Made by a program: the position numbers and the translations under genes
DNA from: Marinomonas sp. UCMA 3892
Lineage (GTDB): Bacteria; Pseudomonadota; Gammaproteobacteria; Pseudomonadales; Marinomonadaceae
Assembly (NCBI RefSeq): GCF_012726345.1
Contig: NZ_PTXN01000007.1
Coordinates: 186,001 to 250,000 of the forward strand
Direction: 5' to 3'
DNA length: 64,000 nt
The notes under the pieces: generated by a model
Database searches by the model: none
What the model was told of the DNA's origin: nothing
Seen by the model: only the letters and a program-made list of their open reading frames with translations
Shown here: positions 1 through 6,955 of the stretch, piece by piece
Position numbering within the stretch: position 1 is the first letter of the stretch
How the letters are laid out: each line of letters begins with the position of its first letter

Positions 1-272
1 GTATTGTGTCTGGTTCAACTGTTGAGCAGTCCATCCTATTTAATAATGTTCGAGTTAACTCATATTCTCATGTGAACAAATCGGTCATATTGCCTCGTTG
101 TGATATCGGGCGTCATTGCCGCTTGCATAAAGTGGTCGTGGACTCCGATTGTTGTATTCCTGAAGGTACTGTTATTGGTGAAGATCCGGCTGCTGATGCA
201 GCGCGTTTTTATCGAAATTCAGATGGTATTACTTTGGTGACACAAGGCATGATCGAGGCATTATCCGACTAG
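1..272 (+). CDS. glgC: Glucose-1-phosphate adenylyltransferase, C-terminal fragment (cut by window edge)
   Basis: The reading frame enters from the left edge and ends at a TAG at 270-272, leaving about 90 C-terminal residues. GlgC makes ADP-glucose from ATP and glucose-1-phosphate, the committed step of bacterial glycogen synthesis in the cytoplasm. The fragment holds the end of the left-handed beta-helix (SVILPRCDIGRHCRL) and the family's terminal segment (IPEGTVIGED, then ARFYR and a closing LVTQGMIEAL), which line up with the end of enterobacterial GlgC. The GTG at 6 lies inside the gene and is not a start. An intrinsic terminator follows, so this is probably the last gene of its transcript. 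The catalytic N-terminal domain lies outside the window. Confidence 0.9.
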   Translation, partial: IVSGSTVEQSILFNNVRVNSYSHVNKSVILPRCDIGRHCRLHKVVVDSDCCIPEGTVIGEDPAADAARFYRNSDGITLVTQGMIEALSD

Positions 273-304
273 TTTTTTATGGTTTAGTTCTATTTGATAC
301 GACT

Positions 305-334
305 AAAAAACCGCGGCTTTAAGCGGTTTTTTTT
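305..334 (+). terminator. Intrinsic terminator of glgC
   Basis: A 10-bp stem (AAAAAACCGC paired with GCGGTTTTTT) closes an 8-nt loop at 315-322 and runs into an uninterrupted T tract. It lies 32 bp after the glgC stop codon. Confidence 0.85.
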
Positions 335-644
335 GGCTTAAATTAAGTGGATAAAGCGTATTTTATTTCGTGGATGGTTGGTTTTTATTTAACTATTGTT
401 TTGCTAGTCCTTGAAAAACGATAAATTGGGCGCATTAGAAGGGTTTAGATTTTTAGTTATTGGATTGAGAGTCGGTTATCCCCGTAACCTGTGGATAACC
501 CTATTGGTGAATCTTTGATAACTTACGCAAAACCAGTCACTATGCTGCTTTGGTCATGGGTGTTCATTTCTTCTGCAGTCTTTGATTTAACGTACGTTAT
601 TTGGCAAATGTGTTTATATTTTCACCTGAAAATGAGGGCGTTTT
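335..644. other. Intergenic region ahead of ribE; no gene seen
   Basis: About 310 bp between the glgC terminator and ribE. A short reading frame beginning at 491 overlaps ribE in another frame and has no recognisable features, so I do not call it. I looked for an FMN (RFN) riboswitch because one often precedes riboflavin genes, and did not see its conserved segments. The clearest structure is the inverted repeat at 474-500. A ribosome-binding site (GAGGG) lies just before the ribE start. Confidence 0.6.
474..500. repeat. 8-bp inverted repeat containing a DnaA-box-like 9-mer
   Basis: GGTTATCC (474-481) and GGATAACC (493-500) are perfect inverted copies separated by 11 bp. The right arm lies within TGTGGATAA (490-498), which is the exact reverse complement of the classical DnaA box TTATCCACA. 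The left arm carries TTATCC at 476-481. The function is unknown; a DnaA or other regulator site ahead of ribE is only one possibility. Confidence 0.5.
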
Positions 645-1277
645 ATGTTTACGGGTATTGTTCAGGGCAAAGCGACTGTTCAGTCTGCAAGTCAAGTAGG
701 GCGAAATAAGCGTCTTGAAATAGTGTTTCCTGCGGGTGTTATGCTGAGCCAACAACTTGGTGCCAGTGTGGCGATAAATGGTGTTTGTCTTACGGTAGCG
801 GAAATTGGTCATGACGTACTAACGTTTGATGTTATTGATACCACTTTGGCACTCACCAATATTGGCTTGTTGCAGACTGGAGGTGTCGTTAATTTTGAGC
901 GCGCTGCAAAAATGGGTGATGAGATTGGCGGTCATGTTATGTCTGGTCACATCATGACGTCTGTCACCGTATCACGTATAGAAAAAATTGAAGAAAGTGT
1001 TCATATTCGTTTTACGACAGATCGCCAAAATGAAGTAGACGCTAGACGTTACTTATTCAATAAAGGCTACGTCGGTTTGAATGGTGCAAGTTTAACGATC
1101 AGCGATATTGGCAATGATTGGCTAGAGGTTTCTCTGATTCCAGAAACACTGCGTTTAACGACCTTTAGTAGTTTGACGGTTGGAGATAAAGTGAATCTTG
1201 AAATAGATGCACATACACAGGCAACAGTTGATACCGTTGAGCGTATCTTAAAAGAGCGAGGGATTGTCTTACCTTAA
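645..1277 (+). CDS. ribE: Riboflavin synthase, alpha subunit
   Basis: This enzyme dismutates two 6,7-dimethyl-8-ribityllumazine molecules into riboflavin and a pyrimidinedione in the cytoplasm. The 210-residue protein begins with the hallmark MFTGIVQG and has two tandem lumazine-binding barrels, roughly residues 1-97 and 98-200. Ser41, Cys48 and His102, equivalent to the active-site residues of the E. coli enzyme, are all present, which argues against a non-catalytic lumazine-protein homologue. One difference is that the first-barrel ETLRxTN motif reads TTLALTN. Length is normal for the family (about 213). It stands apart from other rib genes, between glgC and lepA, and no FMN riboswitch was found upstream, so it is probably constitutive. 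The gene is also called ribC in some species. Confidence 0.93.
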   Translation: MFTGIVQGKATVQSASQVGRNKRLEIVFPAGVMLSQQLGASVAINGVCLTVAEIGHDVLTFDVIDTTLALTNIGLLQTGGVVNFERAAKMGDEIGGHVMSGHIMTSVTVSRIEKIEESVHIRFTTDRQNEVDARRYLFNKGYVGLNGASLTISDIGNDWLEVSLIPETLRLTTFSSLTVGDKVNLEIDAHTQATVDTVERILKERGIVLP

Positions 1278-1355
1278 AGGTAAGTTCCGCGTAAATTACT
1301 GCGGCTGTATCTTGTTTGATCTCTGAAATAAATGGAGTCCGCGCTCGAATTTCGG

Positions 1356-1361
1356 TAGAAT
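1356..1361 (+). promoter_or_regulatory. Possible -10 element for lepA (TAGAAT)
   Basis: TAGAAT sits in the context TTCGGTAGAATGCTCG, about 160 bp before lepA. A very similar string (GCGGTAGAATGGTCG) precedes rlmD at 11124-11138. No strong -35 is visible, so this is a tentative call from the repeated motif only. Confidence 0.3.
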
Positions 1362-1383
1362 GCTCGCCAATTTCTATCCTGAA

Positions 1384-1488
1384 TACTTGTTGATAAGTTT
1401 TTTCATTGGGCTGGCATGATGATGTTAGCTAACTAATGTACTTTTTAGGTTAAAAAGTGTGCATATGTGACTTGTTTATCAACAAGTA
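1384..1488. repeat. 13-bp inverted repeat in the lepA leader
   Basis: TACTTGTTGATAA at 1384-1396 and its exact reverse complement TTATCAACAAGTA at 1476-1488 bracket 79 bp immediately ahead of lepA. Each arm includes TTATCAACA, one mismatch from a DnaA box. In RNA the arms could form a long-range stem; in DNA they could be paired protein sites. Confidence 0.5.
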
Positions 1489-1524
1489 ATCATTCAAACA
1501 TCGCTTTTAAAGTGTGAGTAAATA

Positions 1525-3330
1525 GTGTCTTCCAATAATCTTAAGCACATACGCAATTTTAGTATTATCGCCCACATCGACCACGGAAAATCGACGTTAG
1601 CTGATCGCTTCATTCAGACTTGTGAAGGTCTGAGCGAACGTGAAATGTCAGCTCAGGTTCTTGACTCTATGGACATCGAGCGTGAACGAGGCATTACCAT
1701 CAAGGCGCAAAGTGTAACACTTGATTACCATGCGAAAGATGGCCAAGTTTATCAATTGAATTTTATCGATACGCCTGGGCACGTGGATTTTTCTTACGAA
1801 GTTTCGCGTTCTCTTGCCGCCTGTGAAGGTGCATTGCTAGTGGTTGATGCCGCGCAAGGTGTTGAAGCTCAATCTGTAGCTAACTGTTATACCGCAATCG
1901 AGCAAGGCCTCGAAGTTATGCCTGTATTGAACAAAATCGACTTACCTCAGGCTGAACCAGAACGTGTTAGCGCTGAGATTGAAGAGATTATTGGTATCGA
2001 TGCGATGAATGCCGTGACTTGTTCTGCAAAAACAGGCATGGGTGTTGATGACGTTCTAGAGCGTTTAGTCGCGACTATTCCACCGCCAGAAGGTGACGTA
2101 GATGCGCCACTTCAGGCTTTGATTATCGACTCATGGTTTGATAATTATCTAGGTGTTGTCTCTCTTGTTCGTATTAAACAAGGTACTTTGCGCAAAAAAG
2201 ACAAAATTTATATCAAGTCGACTAAGCAAACGCACCCTGTTGATATGGCTGGTATTTTTACCCCAAAACGTAAAGAAACAGGCGTGTTGAAAGCGGGAGA
2301 AGTGGGCTTCGTTGTTGCGGGTATTAAAGACATTCATGGTGCACCTGTGGGTGACACCATTACTCATGCTTCGACACCTGATGTTGCTCAGTTAGCAGGA
2401 TTCAAAAAGGTTAAACCACAGGTTTATGCGGGGTTGTTTCCTGTTAGCTCTGATGATTATGAAGATTTCCGTGTCGCTTTGAATAAGCTGACATTGAATG
2501 ATGCGTCATTGTTTTTTGAACCAGAAAGCTCTGATGCTTTGGGCTTTGGTTTCCGTTGTGGCTTCTTGGGTATGCTGCATATGGAGATTATCCAAGAACG
2601 TTTAGAGCGTGAATATGATCTTGATTTGATATCTACAGCTCCAACTGTAGTGTATGAAATTGAACTGAATAATGGCGATGTGATCAATGTAGACAGTCCA
2701 TCAAAAATGCCCGATCCAGGTACAATTAAAGAAATGCGTGAGCCTATTGTGGAGGCCAATATATTGGTGCCACAGGAATATTTAGGCAACGTTATCACTT
2801 TGTGTATTGAGAAACGCGGCATTCAAAAGGACATGCTATATGTGGGGCGACAAGTACAACTACGCTATGAGTTGCCAATGAACGAAGTGGTAATGGATTT
2901 CTTCGATAAATTGAAGTCTTGTAGCCGTGGTTTTGCATCTTTGGATTACAGCTTTTCGCATTTTAGTGCTGCTCCTTTATGTCGTTTGGATATTTTGATC
3001 AACGGTGAACGTGTAGATGCATTGGCGCTTATTATGCACAAAGATAATGTGCAGTATAAAGGTCGTGCATTGTGTGAAAAGATGAAAGACTTGATTCCTC
3101 GTCAAATGTTTGATGTTGCGATTCAAGGGGCTGTTGGTGCGAAGATAATATCTCGTACCACAGTGAAAGCATTACGCAAAAACGTTATTGCCAAGTGTTA
3201 TGGTGGTGATGTGAGTCGTAAGAAAAAGTTGTTACAGAAACAGAAAGACGGTAAAAAACGCATGAAACAGGTTGGTAACGTTGAAGTACCACAATCAGCT
3301 TTCCTTGCGGTTTTGCAACTGGATAGCTAG
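1525..3330 (+). CDS. lepA: Elongation factor 4 (LepA), back-translocating GTPase
   Basis: LepA is a ribosome-bound GTPase related to EF-G that affects translocation and ribosome biogenesis. The 601-residue protein shows the G motifs in order: AHIDHGKST (about residues 16-24), DTPGHVDF and NKID. EF-G-like domains II, III and V follow, then the LepA-specific C-terminal domain, with the [20 protein letters not shown] tail region near the end. The start is GTG at 1525, the only position that gives the family N-terminus ([19 protein letters not shown]); the upstream ribosome-binding site is weak. The next gene, lepB, begins 50 bp downstream, the usual lepA-lepB operon. Length matches the family (about 600). 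Confidence 0.97.
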   Translation: MSSNNLKHIRNFSIIAHIDHGKSTLADRFIQTCEGLSEREMSAQVLDSMDIERERGITIKAQSVTLDYHAKDGQVYQLNFIDTPGHVDFSYEVSRSLAACEGALLVVDAAQGVEAQSVANCYTAIEQGLEVMPVLNKIDLPQAEPERVSAEIEEIIGIDAMNAVTCSAKTGMGVDDVLERLVATIPPPEGDVDAPLQALIIDSWFDNYLGVVSLVRIKQGTLRKKDKIYIKSTKQTHPVDMAGIFTPKRKETGVLKAGEVGFVVAGIKDIHGAPVGDTITHASTPDVAQLAGFKKVKPQVYAGLFPVSSDDYEDFRVALNKLTLNDASLFFEPESSDALGFGFRCGFLGMLHMEIIQERLEREYDLDLISTAPTVVYEIELNNGDVINVDSPSKMPDPGTIKEMREPIVEANILVPQEYLGNVITLCIEKRGIQKDMLYVGRQVQLRYELPMNEVVMDFFDKLKSCSRGFASLDYSFSHFSAAPLCRLDILINGERVDALALIMHKDNVQYKGRALCEKMKDLIPRQMFDVAIQGAVGAKIISRTTVKALRKNVIAKCYGGDVSRKKKLLQKQKDGKKRMKQVGNVEVPQSAFLAVLQLDS

Positions 3331-3380
3331 CCGGATAATCAACAGGTGTGCCAGTGCACACCTTGGTGGAGAAATGAACT

Positions 3381-4205
3381 ATGGGTTTTGATTTCGAATT
3401 GATACTGGCCATTGCGTTTTTGGTGACGGGTGTCTTCTGGGTTTACGACCGCATTGTGTATTTACCAAAGCGTAAAGTTGTTTTAGCAAATATGGCGACA
3501 GAAGCGCGAACCGCTTTGAGTAAAGATGCTCAGCAGCGATTGGCTGAAACACCTAAGTTTGTTGTGGAAGTGAAGTCATACTTCATTATTATTGCGGTTA
3601 TTTTTGGTCTACGTTCTTTTGTTGTTGAACCTTTTCAGATTCCATCCGGTTCCATGCTGCCAACGTTAAAAATAGGCGACTTTATTCTGGTAAACAAGTT
3701 TGATTATGGTCTACGTTTGCCGGTTCTAAATACGACTATTATTCCTACTACAGAGCCGAAACGTGGCGATGTGGTTGTTTTTAAATATCCTCGTGATCCT
3801 AGTCTAAACTACATTAAGCGCCTAGTCGGTCTGCCTGGTGATAAAGTGAGCTATCACAATAAGGTTTTGACGATAAATGGTCAGCAAGTTAGTAAAGAGT
3901 TTTTGGCTAAGTTGCCTGTATCATTGAACCCAGACCAAGAGCCTGTTGATCTGTTTAGTGAAAATTTAGGTGGTGTGCAGCACGATATTTATAATAGTTA
4001 CCGATTTACTCCCCATGAAGGTGAATGGACTGTACCAGCAGGACATTATTTTGTGATGGGAGATAATAGAGATAATAGCGCTGACAGCCGATTTTGGGGT
4101 TTTGTTCCAGATGAAAACATGAAAGGTCGTGCCTTTTATGTTTGGCTGCATTGGGATAAATTTTTTAGTATCCCAAGCTTTAAAAATAACGGTTTGATTG
4201 AATAA
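3381..4205 (+). CDS. lepB: Signal peptidase I
   Basis: LepB is the membrane-bound serine/lysine protease that removes signal peptides from exported proteins on the outer face of the inner membrane. The 274-residue protein has two N-terminal membrane segments (about residues 5-27 and 67-85), then the catalytic box IPSGSM with nucleophile Ser91, and the general base Lys145 in [13 protein letters not shown]. The C-terminal [11 protein letters not shown] box is also present. A GGTGGAG ribosome-binding site precedes the ATG. It lies between lepA and rnc, as in many Gammaproteobacteria, and is probably cotranscribed with both. Confidence 0.97.
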   Translation: MGFDFELILAIAFLVTGVFWVYDRIVYLPKRKVVLANMATEARTALSKDAQQRLAETPKFVVEVKSYFIIIAVIFGLRSFVVEPFQIPSGSMLPTLKIGDFILVNKFDYGLRLPVLNTTIIPTTEPKRGDVVVFKYPRDPSLNYIKRLVGLPGDKVSYHNKVLTINGQQVSKEFLAKLPVSLNPDQEPVDLFSENLGGVQHDIYNSYRFTPHEGEWTVPAGHYFVMGDNRDNSADSRFWGFVPDENMKGRAFYVWLHWDKFFSIPSFKNNGLIE

Positions 4206-4222
4206 GTATTTTTGGAGACATT

Positions 4223-4906
4223 TTGAGTTCATTGTATCAGAAGCTGAGTCGGCGAATTGGTTACTTTTTTGCCGACCTTGGACTGCTTGAACTGGCGCTA
4301 ACGCACCGTAGTTTTGGTGGAAAAAATAATGAGCGCCTTGAGTTTTTGGGTGACTCGATTCTTAACTACGTTATAGCGGAAGATCTTTTTCACCGTTTTC
4401 CAAAAGCCAAAGAAGGCGAATTAAGCCGTTTGAGGGCATCGTTAGTAAAAGGCGATACTTTGGCCGAATTGGCCAGAGAGTTTGAGTTGGGTGACTACCT
4501 TAAGTTAGGTGCAGGGGAATTGAAAAGTGGTGGTTTTCGCCGCGACTCTATTTTGGCTGATACCGTAGAAGGTATTATAGGTGCTATGTATTTAGATGCT
4601 GGCATGGATGTTTGTCGTCAGCATATATTGGCGTGGTACAAAGAGCGTTTGGATGCGACATCGCTAAAGATTGTCACTAAAGATGCTAAAACTCGTCTAC
4701 AGGAATTTTTGCAAGCTCGTAAGCATGCGTTGCCTCAATATGATGTAGTTAATATTGTAGGTGAGCCTCATGATCAGACCTTTTATGTGCATTGTCATAT
4801 TGAGCTTTGTGAAGAGTTTATTGAAGGTAAAGGTAATAGCCGCCGAATCGCAGAGCAAAATGCCGCTGCGAAAGCATTGAAAAAATTGGAAAAGAAAGAT
4901 GTCTGA
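4223..4906 (+). CDS. rnc: Ribonuclease III
   Basis: RNase III cuts double-stranded RNA, including the 30S rRNA precursor and regulatory duplexes. The 227-residue protein has the signature [11 protein letters not shown] in the N-terminal endonuclease domain, a second acidic cluster ([13 protein letters not shown]), and a C-terminal double-stranded-RNA-binding domain from about residue 155 (KTRLQEFLQ onward to [10 protein letters not shown]). The start is TTG at 4223, supported by TGGAGA at 4213-4218. The gene overlaps era by 8 bp, the conserved rnc-era coupling. In E. coli this operon is autoregulated by RNase III cleavage of its leader; no equivalent leader is evident because lepB ends only 17 bp upstream. 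Confidence 0.96.
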   Translation: MSSLYQKLSRRIGYFFADLGLLELALTHRSFGGKNNERLEFLGDSILNYVIAEDLFHRFPKAKEGELSRLRASLVKGDTLAELAREFELGDYLKLGAGELKSGGFRRDSILADTVEGIIGAMYLDAGMDVCRQHILAWYKERLDATSLKIVTKDAKTRLQEFLQARKHALPQYDVVNIVGEPHDQTFYVHCHIELCEEFIEGKGNSRRIAEQNAAAKALKKLEKKDV

Positions 4907-5801
4907 AGTTGAAGTTACGCACTGTGGTTATATTGCCATTGTTGGGCGCCCAAATGTGGGTAAGTCAACTTTGCTTAATCACATCTTGGGCCAAAAATTA
5001 TCTATTACTTCACGTAAGCCACAGACAACACGAGATCAGATTCTTGGTGTGAAAACTGAGGGGCACGTTCAGGCTATTTATGTTGATACACCAGGTTTGC
5101 ATTTAGGTGAAACCAAAGCCATTAACCGTATTATGAATAAAACCGCCGCAGCGGCATTGAAAGATGTCGATGTTGTGCTGTTCGTTATTGATGCGGATCG
5201 TTGGACTGAGGAAGATGAATCAGTTCTTCAAAAGGTTAAACATGCGCGCTGCCCTGTTATCTTGGTAGTGAATAAAGTGGATCAATTGGATCAGAAAGAA
5301 GATCTATTACCACGCTTGGCTAACTTATCTGATCGTATGAATTTTGCGCAGATAGTGCCTATTTCAGCGTTGCGTAATAACAACTTAGATCGTTTGGAAC
5401 GTTTGGTAGAAAGCTATATTCCAGAAGGTACGCAATTTTATCCTGAAGATCAGATTACTAACCGTAGCTCGCGCTTTTTGGCCGCGGAAATAGTGCGTGA
5501 AAAGATTACTCGCCAGCTTGGCCAAGAAGTGCCTTATGAAGTGGCTGTGCAGATCGAAGAGTTTGTTTACGAAGAGTCTGCTATTCATATTAGTGCGTTA
5601 ATTTTGGTTGAGCGAAATGGCCAAAAACGCATAATCATCGGTGAACGTGGCGATAAAATTAAGCTTATTGGTAAAGAAGCTCGTATTGATATGGAGAATT
5701 TATTTCAGCATAAAGTGATGTTGAATCTCTGGATCAAAATACGTTCTGGCTGGTCTGATGATGAACGTGCGTTAGCCAGCTTAGGTTATCAGGAAGAATA
5801 A
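4899..5801 (+). CDS. era: GTPase Era, 30S ribosome assembly factor
   Basis: Era binds the 3' end of 16S rRNA and couples 30S maturation to growth and the cell cycle. The 300-residue protein has the P-loop GRPNVGKS (residues 16-23), the switch region with TTRDQI, the DTPGLH motif, NKVD for guanine specificity, and a C-terminal KH RNA-binding domain with the [15 protein letters not shown] segment. The ATG overlaps the end of rnc by 8 bp, implying translational coupling. recO begins 6 bp after its stop. Confidence 0.97.
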   Translation: MSEVEVTHCGYIAIVGRPNVGKSTLLNHILGQKLSITSRKPQTTRDQILGVKTEGHVQAIYVDTPGLHLGETKAINRIMNKTAAAALKDVDVVLFVIDADRWTEEDESVLQKVKHARCPVILVVNKVDQLDQKEDLLPRLANLSDRMNFAQIVPISALRNNNLDRLERLVESYIPEGTQFYPEDQITNRSSRFLAAEIVREKITRQLGQEVPYEVAVQIEEFVYEESAIHISALILVERNGQKRIIIGERGDKIKLIGKEARIDMENLFQHKVMLNLWIKIRSGWSDDERALASLGYQEE

Positions 5802-5806
5802 TTTCG

Positions 5807-6544
5807 ATGCGCGTTTCTGCGTATGTGATCCATACTCGTCCTTTTCAGGACAGTAAAATTCTGCTTGATATGTTAACACTCGAGCAGGGTTTGATTAGGG
5901 GAGTATGGCGATTACCAAAAAAAGAGGCTCGGGTCATACCTGGGCCTTTTTTGTGTTATGAAATGGAGTTTATTGGTCGTAGCGATCTAAAAACAGTGAA
6001 AAGTTTAGAGTCAATAAAGTCAGCGTCTTCTTTAGATGGGTTGCCTTTATATGCTGCGCTCTATGTGCATGAGTTGCTTGAGAAACTGTTACCAATTAAC
6101 CTACCACTCCCTGATGTTTTTGAACTGTATAAATGGCTGATTGAAAATTTGCATGCAGGTGCTCCAATAGCGCCTTTGTTAAGACGCTTTGAGGTTGGTT
6201 TGTTCTCAGAATTAGGTGTTGGTATTAATATGGTATCAACCGGTCGAGGTGAGGTGCTTGAGGCGCGTCAGCTGTATCAATTTCATTATAAGTTTGGCTT
6301 ACGCCCCTATTATGGTGAGATACCTAAGCAAATGCCTATGCTGTATGTCGAAGGGCAAGTGGCGCTTGATTACCATGCTGGTAAGTGGATGGATAAACAG
6401 GTATTAAGTCTTGCAAAAGAATTACATCGTAACTGGTTGGATAGTTTGTTGAATGGCAAGCCGATTGTTTCTAGACGTTTGCTGCCAAAACAGCCTTTTC
6501 AGGGGGAACGACATTTAGGTGTGCCTATTTTTCGTGCCTTGTGA
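5807..6544 (+). CDS. recO: DNA repair protein RecO
   Basis: RecO, with RecF and RecR, loads RecA on SSB-coated gaps and anneals complementary strands. The 245-residue protein has an N-terminal OB-fold (AYVIHTRPFQDSKILLDML, then GLIRGVWRLPKK) and a helical C-terminal domain. No zinc-binding cysteine cluster is seen. Assignment rests on this N-terminus, length and position directly after era, the standard era-recO order. pdxJ, which commonly follows recO, is missing here; acpS comes next, after 27 bp. Confidence 0.92.
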   Translation: MRVSAYVIHTRPFQDSKILLDMLTLEQGLIRGVWRLPKKEARVIPGPFLCYEMEFIGRSDLKTVKSLESIKSASSLDGLPLYAALYVHELLEKLLPINLPLPDVFELYKWLIENLHAGAPIAPLLRRFEVGLFSELGVGINMVSTGRGEVLEARQLYQFHYKFGLRPYYGEIPKQMPMLYVEGQVALDYHAGKWMDKQVLSLAKELHRNWLDSLLNGKPIVSRRLLPKQPFQGERHLGVPIFRAL

Positions 6545-6571
6545 GGACTTGTTCTATAAAGAGGTGTGTGT

Positions 6572-6955
6572 TTGATTATCGGAGTTGGAACTGACTTAGT
6601 AGAAATTGCTCGAATTGCTCAGTCAATTGAGCGTTTGGGGGAGCGATTTATTGATAGGATATTGACCGCTGCTGAGAAAGAGCGTTGGTCTGAAATCAGT
6701 AATCTAGAAAAAGCAAACTCCTTTGTTGCAAAGCGTTTTGCTGCAAAAGAGGCAGCCGTTAAAGCATTGGGAACAGGTATTGGTTTAGGGGTTAGTTTTC
6801 AGCATTTTAACGTCAGTAACCTGCCTTCTGGTCAGCCAGTACTCACCGTTGATGAAAGTATCATTGCTCGTTATGACTTTCCTGTGTCGTGGCATATAAG
6901 TTTAACTGATGAAAAAGCCTATGCTCAGGCTTTTGTAATACTTGAATCTAAATAG
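6572..6955 (+). CDS. acpS: Holo-[acyl-carrier-protein] synthase
   Basis: AcpS transfers 4'-phosphopantetheine from CoA to a serine of apo-ACP, activating fatty-acid synthesis. The 127-residue protein shows IIGVGTDLVEIARI, holding a metal-binding Asp, and the signature FVAKRFAAKEAAVKALGTG. The start is placed at TTG 6572, because AAAGAGG (6558-6564) is spaced 7 nt from it. An in-frame GTG at 6566 would be only 1 nt from that site and would add two residues absent in the family. The 3' end overlaps the convergent gacS-like gene by 8 bp. Confidence 0.94.
   Translation: MIIGVGTDLVEIARIAQSIERLGERFIDRILTAAEKERWSEISNLEKANSFVAKRFAAKEAAVKALGTGIGLGVSFQHFNVSNLPSGQPVLTVDESIIARYDFPVSWHISLTDEKAYAQAFVILESK

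Noticed and set aside
335..644. FMN riboswitch ahead of ribE
   Set aside because: The conserved RFN segments are not present; only an unrelated inverted repeat is seen.
491..709. 72-residue reading frame before and into ribE
   Set aside because: It overlaps the true ribE start in another frame, has no ribosome-binding site and no recognisable features.
1278..1320. CCGC/GCGG hairpin after ribE as terminator
   Set aside because: Only 4 bp of GC pairing around a 10-nt loop and no T tract.
2457..2822. 121-residue minus-strand frame inside lepA
   Set aside because: Lies wholly inside a certain gene on the opposite strand; no family features.
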